A stretch of DNA of 64,000 bases from Scleromatobacter sp038243995. GTDB taxonomy: Bacteria > Pseudomonadota > Gammaproteobacteria > Burkholderiales > Burkholderiaceae_C. The position numbers and the translations under genes were made by a program. The first letter of the stretch is position 1. Each line of letters opens with the position of its first letter. Of this stretch, positions 8,717 through 18,109 are shown in pieces. The notes under the pieces are model-generated. The model did no database searches and had not been told where the DNA came from. It was given only the letters and a program-made list of their open reading frames with translations. The stretch lies in NCBI GenBank assembly GCA_038243995.1, contig JBBRTV010000020.1:1-64000 (forward strand). The letters are read 5' to 3'.

Positions 8717-9208
8717 TCAGGCGGCCAACGCAGCCTCGATGTCGGCGCGCATCTTGTCCGGATCGTCGTTCGGCGCGAAGCGCTTGATCACGTGGCCGTT
8801 CTTCCCGACGAGGAACTTGGTGAAATTCCACTTGATGACCTCGGTGCCCAGCATGCCGGGGGCTTCCGCCTTGAGCCATTGCCAGAGCGGATCGGCGTTG
8901 GCGCCGTTGACGTCGACCTTGGCCATCATCGGAAAGGTGACGCCGTAGTTCAACTGGCAGAAGCTCTCGATCTCGTCGTTCGCGCCCGGATCCTGGTGGC
9001 CGAACTGGTTGCACGGGAAACCGACGACGACGAGGCCGCGGTCCTTGTAGTCTGCCGCCAGCTTCTCGAGGCCGGCGAACTGCGGCGTGAACCCGCATTT
9101 GCTCGCGGTATTGACGACCACGAAGACCTTGCCGCGCTGCGCGGCGAAGTCGGCCTGTTCGCCGCGGATCGAGGTGGCGGAAAAGTCGTACAGCGTCGAG
9201 TCGGTCAT
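8717..9208 (-). CDS. Glutathione peroxidase family (thiol peroxidase)
   Basis: 163 residues, full length for bacterial GPx. The peroxidatic residue is a cysteine, not selenocysteine (Cys38 in NTASKCGFTPQF). The accompanying Gln (FPCNQFGHQDPG) and the Trp/Asn pair (IKWNFTKFLV) of the catalytic tetrad are present. Cysteine-type bacterial GPx proteins generally reduce hydroperoxides with thioredoxin or glutathione in the cytosol. The ATG at 9208 has a ribosome site (GGAGA) upstream; a longer upstream frame is only a read-through. Confidence 0.93.
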   Translation of the reverse strand: MTDSTLYDFSATSIRGEQADFAAQRGKVFVVVNTASKCGFTPQFAGLEKLAADYKDRGLVVVGFPCNQFGHQDPGANDEIESFCQLNYGVTFPMMAKVDVNGANADPLWQWLKAEAPGMLGTEVIKWNFTKFLVGKNGHVIKRFAPNDDPDKMRADIEAALAA

Positions 9209-9288
9209 GCGATCTCCGGAAGGGCGTGTTCGAGGGTCGGATCTTAGATGCTGCGCGCCCGTCGCGACATGCGCGAGAACGCGGATAT

Positions 9289-10260
9289 TCAGGCGGTCGC
9301 GCCGGGGCGATCCCCGGCGCGCGACTCGAGCACGCTCGCGAGCGTCGCGACCAGGATGAGCGCGCCGCCGACCAGCACGCTTGCGTGCAGCGTCGCACCG
9401 CCCCACCAGACCGACGTCAGCGCCGCGAACAGCACCTCGCAGGGCATCACGACGGCCGTCGCCGTCGCCGAAAGGCGCGCGGCGCCGTATTGCAGGCAGA
9501 GGTTCGACCCCAGGAACGCGAAGGCCAGCCCGAAGGCGGGCAGCGCCCAGTCGACTGCGTCGACCGGCCAGTGGACGCCGGCGCTTCCCGCGGCGCCTGC
9601 GGTCGACAGGGCGGCCGCGGTCAGTCCGGCGACGACCGCGCCGCCCAGGAACATCGCCAGCGCGCGTCCTTCGTCCGGTTGCGCGGCCTCGCGCTTGAGC
9701 ATCACGTTGTTGAGGGCGAACGCGAACCCGCCCAGCAGCGCCAGCAGGTCGGGCAGCCGCAGGCGATCGATCAGGGTGAGCAGGCCGGCGAGCGGGCCGG
9801 CGAGTGGGCCGGTGTCGCCATCGGCCGCGCCCTGCGCCAGCACCAGCGCCGCACCGGCCAGCGCCAGCACGACGCGCCCGATCGACGCCCGCGTGAGCCG
9901 CTCCTTCAGGATGACCCGCGCCAGCAGCAGCGCCCACAATGGCATCAGGTAGAACAGCAGCACCACCCGCACCACGTCGCCGATGCTGACCGCCCAGTTG
10001 AAGGTCGCGTTGGTCGTGCCCGAGGCGATGAAAATCAGCCACAGCGCCGGTTGCGTCGCGACCTGGCGCAGCGCGCCCGGCCGCCAGGCGGTGATCGCCG
10101 CCGCGGACAGCACATAGATGAATGTGGTCGCCCACAAGGGGTGCAGCCCCATGGCCTGCAGGTGGCGGAACGGCCACCACGAGACGCCCCAGACAAAGGC
10201 GTTCACGAGCAGGGCGAGAACCGGCCCCGCGGAACGCGGCCGCGCGTGCGGGGCGCTCAC
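9289..10260 (-). CDS. DMT-superfamily (EamA-type) transporter
   Basis: 323 residues with about ten hydrophobic segments arranged as two EamA repeats (first starting PVLALLVNAFVWGVSWWPFR, second around residue 160). These are inner-membrane drug/metabolite exporters. The substrate cannot be told from the sequence; amino-acid or purine export is common in the family. The start is a GTG only a few bases beyond the lplT stop codon, so the two are probably cotranscribed. An Ala/Gly-rich cytoplasmic loop (GAADGDTGPLAG) separates the two halves. Confidence 0.85.
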   Translation of the reverse strand: MSAPHARPRSAGPVLALLVNAFVWGVSWWPFRHLQAMGLHPLWATTFIYVLSAAAITAWRPGALRQVATQPALWLIFIASGTTNATFNWAVSIGDVVRVVLLFYLMPLWALLLARVILKERLTRASIGRVVLALAGAALVLAQGAADGDTGPLAGPLAGLLTLIDRLRLPDLLALLGGFAFALNNVMLKREAAQPDEGRALAMFLGGAVVAGLTAAALSTAGAAGSAGVHWPVDAVDWALPAFGLAFAFLGSNLCLQYGAARLSATATAVVMPCEVLFAALTSVWWGGATLHASVLVGGALILVATLASVLESRAGDRPGATA

Positions 10261-10264
10261 GTGC

Positions 10265-11542
10265 TCAATGATGGTCGGAACGCGCGATCTCGAGGAGCGC
10301 CTCGACCTCGTCGCGATGGACTATCAGGTTGTGCCGGTGCCAATAGCGGATCAGCATGCTGACGAGCGCCGTGAACAGGCCGAAGACCGTGATCGCGCCA
10401 TAGACCGACAATCCGAATCGCGTCATGCCGGTGTACAGCGCGCCGACACCGAGCACGCAGGCCTGCTCGTTGAAGTTCTGCACCGCGATCGAGCGGCCCG
10501 AGCCCATCAGGTTGTGGCCGCGATGCTGCAGCAGCGCGTTCATCGGCACGACCATGTAGCCGCCGATGGCACCCAGCGCGATCAGGAACGGCGCGGCGAC
10601 ATGCGCGCTGTGGATCAGGTTCATGGCCGCCACCAGCACGCCCATCAAAATGCCGAGCGAGATGACACGGGTCGCACGGTCGAGCCGCATCGACATCGAC
10701 GCCAGGACAGCGCCGGCCGCCGTCCCGATGGCGACGACGCCCACCAGCGAGGACGCCTGGGTGGTCGAGTATCCGAGCGCCAGGGCGGCCCAGGCGAGCA
10801 CGACGTAGCGCAGGTTGTTGGAGACGCCCCAGAAGAGCGTCGTCGTCGCCAGCGAGATCTGGCCGAGCTTGTCGTCCCACAGGCGCGCGTTGCACTGGCT
10901 GAAGTCGCGCACGAGTTCCGTCACGTTGCCGGAGAGTGGCTGCAGTTCGGTGTCGGTGCGCGGGATGCGCAGGTTGAACAGCGCCGCGATCGCGTACAGC
11001 ACCACCATGCAGGCGATCGCGGCCGCGGGCGGCGTGTCGACGCCGGTGTCGAAGAACGGCATGTCGATGCTCAGGAGCATCGGAGCGATCCTCGGCCCGA
11101 TCAACTGGCCGCCGAGCAGCACGCCGAGGATGATGGACAGGATCGTCAGCCCTTCGATCCAGCCGTTCGCCTTGACCAGTTGAGAGGTCGGAAGGAGCTC
11201 GGTGAGGATGCCGTACTTGGCGGGCGAGTAGGCCGCTGCGCCGAGGCCGACGATGGCGTACGAGATCAGCGGATGGCCGCCGAACAGCATCATCAGGCAA
11301 CCGACCACCTTGATGCCGTTCGCGAAGAACATCACCTTGCCTTTGGGCACGGCGTCCGCGAAGGCGCCGACCAGGGGCGCCAGCACGACATAGAACAGCG
11401 CGAACATCGGCACGAGGGCAGCGCGCTGCCATTCGGCCGCGCCCGCACTTTTCAACAACTCGATGGCGGCAACGAAAAGCGCGTTGTCTGCCAGCGAGCT
11501 GAAGAACTGCGCCGACATGATCGTGTAGAAACCTCTTTTCAT
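10265..11542 (-). CDS. lplT: Lysophospholipid transporter LplT
   Basis: 425 residues, major facilitator superfamily with 12 predicted membrane helices. The N-terminus MKRGFYTIMSAQFFSSLADNAL, the motif SPAKYGILTELLP and the general layout are those of LplT. LplT flips lysophospholipids such as lyso-PE across the inner membrane for re-acylation. In enterobacteria it is fused or paired with Aas acyltransferase; here no aas is adjacent. It is divergent from alr, a neighbourhood common in Burkholderiales. Confidence 0.9.
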   Translation of the reverse strand: MKRGFYTIMSAQFFSSLADNALFVAAIELLKSAGAAEWQRAALVPMFALFYVVLAPLVGAFADAVPKGKVMFFANGIKVVGCLMMLFGGHPLISYAIVGLGAAAYSPAKYGILTELLPTSQLVKANGWIEGLTILSIILGVLLGGQLIGPRIAPMLLSIDMPFFDTGVDTPPAAAIACMVVLYAIAALFNLRIPRTDTELQPLSGNVTELVRDFSQCNARLWDDKLGQISLATTTLFWGVSNNLRYVVLAWAALALGYSTTQASSLVGVVAIGTAAGAVLASMSMRLDRATRVISLGILMGVLVAAMNLIHSAHVAAPFLIALGAIGGYMVVPMNALLQHRGHNLMGSGRSIAVQNFNEQACVLGVGALYTGMTRFGLSVYGAITVFGLFTALVSMLIRYWHRHNLIVHRDEVEALLEIARSDHH

Positions 11543-11688
11543 TCGTTCGGCATCATCGGCGTCGAGGCCACCCGACAGGCCTCGCGCCTGAGAAATGAGT
11601 CTCCATAGGGCGACCGGCTTTATAGCATGCGGGCTCTTCGGCGACCCTGAACGAAGTCACGCTTGCCCCGGCTGGCAGAATTCGCCGC

Positions 11689-12819
11689 ATGCCTCGTCCA
11701 ATCCACGCACTCATCCACACCCGGGCCCTCGTCCACAACCTCGCGCGCGCCCGGGAAGCGGCGCCCGACGCACGCGTCTGGGCCGTCGTGAAGGCCAATG
11801 CCTACGGCCACGGAATCGAACGCGCTTTCGAGGGCCTGCGCGGGGCGGACGGTTTCGCCCTGCTCGATTTCGATGAAGCCGCGCGCATCCGGGGGCTCGG
11901 CTGGCGCGGGCCTGTCCTGCTGCTGGAAGGCTGCTTCGAGCAACGCGACCTGGAGCTCTGTTCGCGCCTCGGGCTCTGGCACGCCGTGCACTGCGAGGCC
12001 CAGATCGACTGGCTGGCGCAGCACAAGACCCACTCGCCGCACAGGGTTTTCCTCAAGCTCAACAGCGGCATGAATCGCCTCGGCTTCACGCCGGCCGCGT
12101 TCCGAGGCGCCTGGGCGCGACTGGAATTGCTGCCGCAAGTGGACGAGATCTCGCTGATGACGCACTTCTCGGACGCCGACGGCGTCCGCGGCGTCGCCCA
12201 CCAGCTCGCCGTGTTCGACGCGGCGACGCGCGACCTCGCCGGCGAACGCACGCTCGCCAACAGCGCGGCGACGCTGCGCCACGGCGTCGGCCCGCTGGCG
12301 CGCGCGCCCCACGTCGACGGCGACTGGGTGCGTGCTGGCATCATGAGCTACGGCAGCGCGCCCGACTTCCCCCAGCGCACGATCGCCGACTGGAACTTGC
12401 ACCCGGCGATGACCCTGCGCAGCAAGCTGATCGCGGTGCAGTCCATCCAGGCGGGTGACAGCGTCGGCTACGGCAGCACGTATGTCGCGGAGCGGGCGCA
12501 CCGTATCGGCGTGGTCGCCTGCGGCTATGCGGACGGCTACCCGCGCCATGCGCCGACGGGCACGCCGATCCTGGTCGACGGGGTGCGCACCCGCCTCGTG
12601 GGCAGGGTCTCGATGGACATGATCACCGTCGACCTGGGGCCGGTGCCGCAGGCTGCGGCCGGCTCGGAAGTGACGCTGTGGGGGATCGGCCCCACGGCCG
12701 CCGGCGCCCACACGCCGAGCGTGCTGCCCATCGACGAGGTCGCGCATGCGGCCGGGACGGTCGGCTACGAGCTGATGTGCGCCCTCGCACAGCGCGTGCC
12801 GGTCAGCGTCCAGGACTGA
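11689..12819 (+). CDS. alr: Alanine racemase
   Basis: 376 residues, PLP fold-type III racemase giving D-alanine for peptidoglycan. The PLP-lysine motif VVKANAYGHG lies near residue 36, and the second-base tyrosine motif is seen in GDSVGYGSTYVAER. The C-terminal beta domain (RVSMDMITVDLG) is complete. The start ATG is followed by the usual RPIHALIHTRALVHNLARAR. It is convergent with the SDR gene and divergent from lplT. Whether it is the only alanine racemase (alr) or a catabolic one (dadX) cannot be decided here; the lack of a neighbouring dadA favours the biosynthetic one. Confidence 0.94.
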   Translation: MPRPIHALIHTRALVHNLARAREAAPDARVWAVVKANAYGHGIERAFEGLRGADGFALLDFDEAARIRGLGWRGPVLLLEGCFEQRDLELCSRLGLWHAVHCEAQIDWLAQHKTHSPHRVFLKLNSGMNRLGFTPAAFRGAWARLELLPQVDEISLMTHFSDADGVRGVAHQLAVFDAATRDLAGERTLANSAATLRHGVGPLARAPHVDGDWVRAGIMSYGSAPDFPQRTIADWNLHPAMTLRSKLIAVQSIQAGDSVGYGSTYVAERAHRIGVVACGYADGYPRHAPTGTPILVDGVRTRLVGRVSMDMITVDLGPVPQAAAGSEVTLWGIGPTAAGAHTPSVLPIDEVAHAAGTVGYELMCALAQRVPVSVQD

Positions 12820-12840
12820 CCCGGAGCGCCGGCGGGACGC

Positions 12841-13629
12841 CTATTCGCGCACGTCCGTGACGGGGTTCGCGCCGTAGTCGGCGCGTTCGAGGATCGCCAG
12901 CACCTTGGCCGCGGCCTGCGCAGGGCTGTCGAGGGCGCCGGCGCGGTGCAGTTCCACGAAGCGCGCCCGTTCGGGAAAGAGGGCCGCGTCGGCGCCGCGC
13001 AACTGACGCTGCATGTCGGTGTCGACGACGCCCGGCGCGACCGCTGCGACCCGCGCGCCGTTCGCACGGGCCGCCTCCTCGAGCGCGAGGGTGCGTGCGA
13101 AGTGGTCGAGGCCGGCCTTCTGCGCGCAGTAGGCCGCGCTGCCCGCCATGGGTCGCCGGCCGAGGCCCGACGAGATGAACAGCACGCGCCGGTCAGACGA
13201 CGTCCACCGGGCCGTCGCACGCAGGAACGCCGCGGTCAGCGCGATCGGTGCCTCCAGGCCGACGCGCAGGCTCTGCGCCATCTCGGCGGCATCGCCCTCG
13301 GCGACGTTGCCGGGGGCACCAAGCAGCGCGGCGTTGTGGATCAGGCGCACCTGGGCCGGCAGCTTGCCGCCCGCGCCCTTCTCGAAGGCATCGAACCAGG
13401 AGGCCATGCGCTCGACCACCGGCATCGGCGCCGCCAGGTCGGCCGGCCACTGTTCGAGTCGCGCACCGGTCGCCGCAAGCGAGGCAGCGAGCGCATCGAG
13501 ATCGACCGACGGGCTGCGCGACAGCCCGATCACGCGGGCGCCGGCGGCGAGGTAGCGTGCCGCCATCGCGTGGCCGAGACCACGCGATGCGCCGGTGAGG
13601 ATGACGAGCGTGTCGGGCGTTGCGGTCAT
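12841..13629 (-). CDS. Short-chain dehydrogenase/reductase
   Basis: 262 residues, classical SDR. The cofactor motif TGASRGLGHAMAARYL is at the N-terminus. The catalytic Tyr and Lys lie in YCAQKAGLDHFAR and the catalytic Ser in LFISSGLGRRP. The general pattern (LIHNAALLGAPG, SSGLGRRPMAGSAAYCAQKAG) resembles sepiapterin-reductase-like and YciK-like SDRs. The NADP preference is suggested by Arg and Ser after beta-strand 2 (GLSRSPS). The substrate is unknown. The next gene on the same strand is the LysE exporter, 36 bases upstream. Confidence 0.85.
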   Translation of the reverse strand: MTATPDTLVILTGASRGLGHAMAARYLAAGARVIGLSRSPSVDLDALAASLAATGARLEQWPADLAAPMPVVERMASWFDAFEKGAGGKLPAQVRLIHNAALLGAPGNVAEGDAAEMAQSLRVGLEAPIALTAAFLRATARWTSSDRRVLFISSGLGRRPMAGSAAYCAQKAGLDHFARTLALEEAARANGARVAAVAPGVVDTDMQRQLRGADAALFPERARFVELHRAGALDSPAQAAAKVLAILERADYGANPVTDVRE

Positions 13630-13665
13630 GATCGCTCCCGTTGGCGAGGACTGCGCGCGGTACCG

Positions 13666-14292
13666 TCAGGCGGCGCGCCGGAAAGTCGCCAGCACCGTGC
13701 CCGCGACGACGAACAGGCCGCCGAAGCCACGGTTCATCCAGCGCACGTGATGCGGCTCGTTCAGGGCACGCAGCACCTTGGAGGCGAGCGCGGTGTAGCC
13801 GGCCATCACCACGAGATCGGTGCACGACAGCGACAGCGCGATCACCAGGTATTGCGACCACAGGGGACGCGACAGGTCGAGGAACTGCGGCACGACGGCC
13901 AGCATGAACACGGTGCCTTTGGGATTCACGGCGTTGATGCCCCAGCCGCGGATCACGAGTTGCCAGCGCGTGCGGGTCGGCGCACCGGCGGCGGCGACCA
14001 GCGGCTTGTCGCTCGCGCGCCACTGCGAGACGCCGAGCCAGATCAGGTAGGCCGCGCCGAAATACTTCAGCACGTCGAACGCCGAGCTCGATGCGGCGAT
14101 CAGCGCGCCGAGTCCGACGACGACGAACACGATCTGCGTCCAGATGCCCAGGATCAGTCCGAAGACCGTGAAGTAGCCGCGCCGGAACCCCAGGTTGAGA
14201 CCCGAGCTCATCGCCGCGATGGCGCCGGGGCCGGGCGACAGGCTGATCGCCCAGCAGGCGAGGAAGAAGGTGATCCAGGTGGCGAGGGTCAT
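13666..14292 (-). CDS. LysE/RhtB-family amino acid exporter
   Basis: 208 residues with six hydrophobic helices. The family signature is the N-terminal SLSPGPGAIAAMSSGLNLGFRRG, followed by NPKGTVFMLAVVPQF. Such inner-membrane proteins export homoserine, threonine, lysine or related solutes; the substrate is not resolvable. The ATG at 14292 (MTLATWITFF) was preferred over upstream in-frame codons because it begins directly with the first helix, as in homologues. It probably belongs to a short operon with the SDR downstream. Confidence 0.88.
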   Translation of the reverse strand: MTLATWITFFLACWAISLSPGPGAIAAMSSGLNLGFRRGYFTVFGLILGIWTQIVFVVVGLGALIAASSSAFDVLKYFGAAYLIWLGVSQWRASDKPLVAAAGAPTRTRWQLVIRGWGINAVNPKGTVFMLAVVPQFLDLSRPLWSQYLVIALSLSCTDLVVMAGYTALASKVLRALNEPHHVRWMNRGFGGLFVVAGTVLATFRRAA

Positions 14293-14482
14293 GCGGGGTA
14301 TCCGGTCAGGGATGCACATCATGACGCATCCGCATCGTCCCGGCGGGGAGCGTGGCCCGCTCGAGGTGCTCCAGCGCGGAGGACGGGCGGACGATGGACG
14401 GACGATCCTGTCGGCGGGCGCGCAAATCGCGCTCGACGACACCGGCGCGCCGCCCGTGCCGCGCGGCTCCCGCGCAGCACGG

Positions 14483-14941
14483 TCACTCCCGCGCGAGCGC
14501 GAGGTTGTAGGTCAGGTAGACGTCGTCGCGCTGCCAGCCGAGCGACTCGTACAACGCCTGGGCGCGGGTGTTGGTGCGGGCCGTTGTCAGGTCGATGCGG
14601 CTCGCACCCGCGCCGCGCGCATGCGCCTGCGCTGCGAGCATCAGCGCGCGACCCGTGCCGGCACGGCGGGCATCGGCGGCGACGAACAGGTCGTACAGCA
14701 CGAAGATCGGCGCGGCGGCGACGGAGCACCAAGTCGGGTAGAGCTGGCAGAAGCCGAGCAGCGTGCCGTCGGCCTCCGCGACGAAGATCGCCGACTCGTC
14801 GCGCTCCAGGCGCGCCTCCAGGTAGGCCTGCGCGAGGGCGAGGTCCGCGGGCTGCTCGTAGAAGCGCCGGTAGGCATCGAAGAGCGGCGCGAGGAAGGGA
14901 AGGTCGGCCGCGGCGGCGCGGCGAATGGCAAGAGAGGTCAT
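14483..14941 (-). CDS. GNAT-family N-acetyltransferase
   Basis: 152 residues, a single GNAT domain. The acetyl-CoA-binding motif A is seen as LFVAADARRAGTGRALMLAAQ, where the usual R/Q-x-x-G-x-G/A pattern is RRAGTGRA. A C-terminal ALYESLGW follows. The substrate is unknown. The start may be the ATG at 14941 (MTSLAIRR) or the one three codons upstream at 14950. Both lie inside a long perfect inverted repeat that could hide the initiation site. The gene is flanked by a LysE exporter and a lipoprotein gene on the same strand. Confidence 0.85.
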   Translation of the reverse strand: MTSLAIRRAAAADLPFLAPLFDAYRRFYEQPADLALAQAYLEARLERDESAIFVAEADGTLLGFCQLYPTWCSVAAAPIFVLYDLFVAADARRAGTGRALMLAAQAHARGAGASRIDLTTARTNTRAQALYESLGWQRDDVYLTYNLALARE

Positions 14942-14969
14942 GGCGCGCATCGTAGTGCGCCATGACCTC
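14934..14969 (-). promoter_or_regulatory. Perfect 13-bp inverted repeat over the GNAT start
   Basis: GAGGTCATGGCGC (14934-14946) and GCGCCATGACCTC (14957-14969) are exact reverse complements with a 10-base loop (14947-14956). On the gene strand the upstream arm contains the purine-rich ribosome-site-like GGGAGGT and the downstream arm contains the ATG at 14941; the ATG at 14950 is in the loop. The RNA hairpin would be very stable and would mask translation initiation. It could instead be a DNA operator. Function is inferred. Confidence 0.5.
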
Positions 14970-15039
14970 CCGGGGAACCGTCGGACGCCGGCCGCCTCTG
15001 CAGCCGGCCGGCGCGCGGGGTCGGACGGCGTCGGCTTCT

Positions 15040-15552
15040 TCAGTTGACGCGCGTCATCTGCCCGCGCAGCTCGGCCGGCACGTCCTGCAGCAGCATGACG
15101 GCGATCGTGCCATCCCTGGCGCTGTTGTTGTGCGCGGTCTTCGTGCCCAGCGACGTGGCGACCGCCTCGGGGCTCAGCGTGTACATGTTGCCGTTGAGCG
15201 GATCGACGATGAAGTAGCCGATCAGGCCTCCGAACACGAGGTTGCCGGCCAGGTACCAGCCGTTCGCGCTGGCGGTGATCGGGACGGACTGGCTCTCGAA
15301 GCCGTCCTTCGAGATCGTGACGGTGAAGGACTTCTTGCCCCAGTAGTGCCCGTTGCTCTTGGGCAGTGTCATCGTCGTCGGGGTCGTCCCTTTGAAGATC
15401 TCCGCGCCGGTTTCGTCGACGACGCGGATCGATGCATCGCTGGGCGTGCTGGCGACCGGGATCAATTGGGTCGGGTGCCCGACGATGGTGGCACAGCCGC
15501 TCAATGCGGCGGCCACGGCCAATGCACCCAGACGGGCGGCCTTGAATGTCAT
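15040..15552 (-). CDS. Small lipoprotein with PEGA-like domain
   Basis: 170 residues with a lipoprotein signal (LAVAAALSGC, lipid-modified Cys20). The region STPSDASIRVVDETGAEIFKGTTPTTMTLPKS and VTISKDGFESQSVPI has the pattern of PEGA-type surface domains. Next comes a glycine-rich hydrophobic helix (NLVFGGLIGYFIVDPLNGNMYTLSP), common in small envelope lipoproteins annotated only as hypothetical. Function is unknown. It probably sits in the outer membrane or on the periplasmic side. Confidence 0.75.
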   Translation of the reverse strand: MTFKAARLGALAVAAALSGCATIVGHPTQLIPVASTPSDASIRVVDETGAEIFKGTTPTTMTLPKSNGHYWGKKSFTVTISKDGFESQSVPITASANGWYLAGNLVFGGLIGYFIVDPLNGNMYTLSPEAVATSLGTKTAHNNSARDGTIAVMLLQDVPAELRGQMTRVN

Positions 15553-15822
15553 GCGGATTCTCCCTCCCCGCTGAATGGATCATGTCGCCAGATCGCGCGG
15601 GGCACGCGACGGCGTCGTTCTCGGACGTCGCGCTCGCTGCCATGAGGGGCCAGTCTGGTGTCGCGACGGGGCGATTCTCGCCGCAACCGTGCGTGCCGGC
15701 ACGCCGGTCTTCCCGGCTCCCCGGCAGGGATGCGACATCCTTCACGCAGGCGCCGCGCCGATACGACCGAAAACTTCGCCTTCGGCGAGCTGGTTATTTG
15801 AACAGTACGCGACAATGCGGAC

Positions 15823-17190
15823 ATGGCCGCTCCCAAGACCTTCTTTACCTGCTCCGCCTGCGGCGGAACCAATCCGAAATGGCTCGGCCGCTGCCCGCAT
15901 TGCGCGGCGTGGAACACGCTGGAGGAAACCATCGGCGAGCCGGGCGGCACGGCGGCGCCCAAGAACCGCTTCCAGGCGCTCACGCGCAGCCAGCCGGTCG
16001 CGACGCTGTCGGAGATCGACGCCGGCGAGATCGCCCGCACGCCCACGGGCATCGAGGAGCTCGATCGGGTGCTGGGCGGCGGCATCGTCGCCGGCGGCGT
16101 CGTGCTCATCGGCGGGGATCCGGGGATCGGCAAGAGCACGCTGCTGCTGCAGGCGGTCGACGCCCTCGCCACGCAGATGAAGGTGCTTTACGTCACCGGC
16201 GAGGAATCCGGCGCGCAGCTCGCGCTGCGGTCGCGTCGGCTCGATCTCACCGGCGCGCACGTGCGCGTGCTGGCCGAGATCAACCTGGAACGCATCCTCG
16301 CGACCATCGAGGTCGAGCAACCCGCGTTCTGCGTCATCGACTCCATCCAGACGCTCTACTCCGAGCAGCTCACTTCCGCGCCCGGTTCGGTTGCGCAGGT
16401 GCGCGAATGTTCGGCGCAACTCACGCGCACCGCCAAGTCGGGCGGCTGCACGATCGTGCTGGTCGGACACGTCACGAAGGACGGCAGTCTCGCCGGCCCG
16501 CGCGTGCTCGAGCACATCGTCGACACGGTGCTGTACTTCGAAGGCGACACCCACTCCAACTTCCGCCTCGTGCGTGCCTTCAAGAACCGCTTCGGCGCCG
16601 TCAACGAGATCGGCGTGTTCGCGATGACCGAACGCGGACTGAAAGGCGTCTCGAATCCCAGCGCGATCTTCCTGTCGACGCACGGCGATCCGGTGCCGGG
16701 CGCCTGCGTGCTGGTCACGCTCGAGGGCACGCGCCCGATGCTGGTCGAAATCCAGGCGCTGGTCGACGCCGGCGGCCCCAACCCGCGCCGCCTTTCCGTC
16801 GGCCTCGAACGCGATCGGCTGGCGATGCTGCTGGCCGTGCTGCATCGGCATGCGGGCGTGTCCACGGGCGACCAGGACGTTTTCGTCAACGCCGTCGGCG
16901 GCGTGCGCATCAGCGAACCCGCGGCCGACCTGGCGGTGCTGCTGGCGATCCAGAGCTCCATCCGCAACCGCCCGCTGCCGCGTGGCTTCATCGCGTTCGG
17001 CGAGGTCGGCCTCGCCGGAGAGGTTCGCCCGGCGCCTCGCGGCCAGGACAGGCTGAAAGAGGCCGCGAAGCTCGGCTTCTCGGTCGCCGTCGTGCCCAAG
17101 GCGAATGCACCGAAAAAGCCGGTCGAGGGGCTTACCATCCACGCGGTCGAGCGCATCGAAGAGGCGATCGAGATCTTGCGCGGCCTCTGA
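15823..17190 (+). CDS. radA: DNA repair/recombination protein RadA
   Basis: 455 residues, full-length RadA (Sms), the DnaB-like and RecA-like branch-migration ATPase. In order: a C4 zinc finger (CSACGGTNPKWLGRCPHC), the RecA-like core with Walker A (GGDPGIGKSTLLLQ), the RadA-specific KNRFG motif (FKNRFGAVNEIG), and a C-terminal Lon-protease-like domain (ADLAVLLAIQSS, GEVGLAGEVRP). The start is the ATG right before the zinc finger. It acts in the cytosol on recombination intermediates. A phosphoesterase gene follows after 34 bases on the same strand. Confidence 0.96.
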   Translation: MAAPKTFFTCSACGGTNPKWLGRCPHCAAWNTLEETIGEPGGTAAPKNRFQALTRSQPVATLSEIDAGEIARTPTGIEELDRVLGGGIVAGGVVLIGGDPGIGKSTLLLQAVDALATQMKVLYVTGEESGAQLALRSRRLDLTGAHVRVLAEINLERILATIEVEQPAFCVIDSIQTLYSEQLTSAPGSVAQVRECSAQLTRTAKSGGCTIVLVGHVTKDGSLAGPRVLEHIVDTVLYFEGDTHSNFRLVRAFKNRFGAVNEIGVFAMTERGLKGVSNPSAIFLSTHGDPVPGACVLVTLEGTRPMLVEIQALVDAGGPNPRRLSVGLERDRLAMLLAVLHRHAGVSTGDQDVFVNAVGGVRISEPAADLAVLLAIQSSIRNRPLPRGFIAFGEVGLAGEVRPAPRGQDRLKEAAKLGFSVAVVPKANAPKKPVEGLTIHAVERIEEAIEILRGL

Positions 17191-17224
17191 CGACGATCCA
17201 ATCGATCCCAACCTGGAATCCGAC

Positions 17225-18097
17225 ATGCGCATCGCAGTCATCAGCGACATCCACGGCAACCTGCCGGCGCTGGAAGCCGTGTGGGCAGAGATCGACCGTG
17301 CCGCGCCCGACCTCGTCGTCAACCTCGGCGACATCGCGTCCGGCCCTTTGTGGCCGCACGAGACGGTGCAGTGGCTGATGGCGAGCGAGGCGGCAGCGCC
17401 CACGCGCTGGCGCACGATCGCTGGCAATCACGAGCGGCAGGCGCTCGGCGCGGACATCGCGCGCATGGGCCCGTCGGACGCCTGCGCGGCACGCGCGCTG
17501 GGCGCGGGCGAGCGCGCGTGGCTGGGCGCGTTGCCCAAATCGATGTGGCTTGAAAACGATGTGCTGCTCTGCCACGGCACGCCAGCAAGCGACCTCACCT
17601 ATTTCATGGAGACGGTGACGCCGGGTTTCGGGATCAACGGATATCCCGGGATTCGCGTCGCGACGACCACCGAACTGTGCGAGCGCGCCGCGCAATCCGC
17701 GCAATCCGTGCCGGCCGAGCGGGACGCCGGAATCGCGAGTCCGGCGCGCGGCGGCCTCACCGCCACGCTGATCCTCTGCGGCCACACCCACGTCCCACGG
17801 GCCATGGCCGTGCCGGGCGGCCCGCTCGTGGTCAATCCGGGCAGCGTCGGACTCCAAGCCTACGACGACGACCAGCCGTTCTCCCACGTGGTCGAGGGCG
17901 GCAGTCCACAGGCGCGCTGGGCGCTGCTCGAGCGCGACGCCGCGGGCGATTGGCAGGTCCAGCTGCGTGCCACGTCATGGGACTGGCGCGCCGCGGCGGA
18001 GCGCGCCGAAGCCAGGGGACGCGGCGACTGGGCTGACGCGCTGGCGACCGGCTTCGTCGGGCGCACTGCCGCAGACATCCACCCCCGGGACGACTGA
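17225..18097 (+). CDS. Calcineurin-like metallophosphoesterase
   Basis: 290 residues of the YfcE/MJ0936-like group. Metal-binding motifs in order are SDIHGNLPAL, NLGDIASGP, AGNHERQA, LCHGTPASD and GHTHVPRAM, so the dinuclear site is complete. The ATG at 17225 starts directly at the first motif (MRIAVISDIHG), and a longer frame is a read-through from radA. These enzymes hydrolyse phosphodiesters or phosphomonoesters in the cytosol; the physiological substrate is unknown. It is likely cotranscribed with radA. Confidence 0.88.
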   Translation: MRIAVISDIHGNLPALEAVWAEIDRAAPDLVVNLGDIASGPLWPHETVQWLMASEAAAPTRWRTIAGNHERQALGADIARMGPSDACAARALGAGERAWLGALPKSMWLENDVLLCHGTPASDLTYFMETVTPGFGINGYPGIRVATTTELCERAAQSAQSVPAERDAGIASPARGGLTATLILCGHTHVPRAMAVPGGPLVVNPGSVGLQAYDDDQPFSHVVEGGSPQARWALLERDAAGDWQVQLRATSWDWRAAAERAEARGRGDWADALATGFVGRTAADIHPRDD

Positions 18098-18109
18098 AAG
18101 GCCGGAAGC

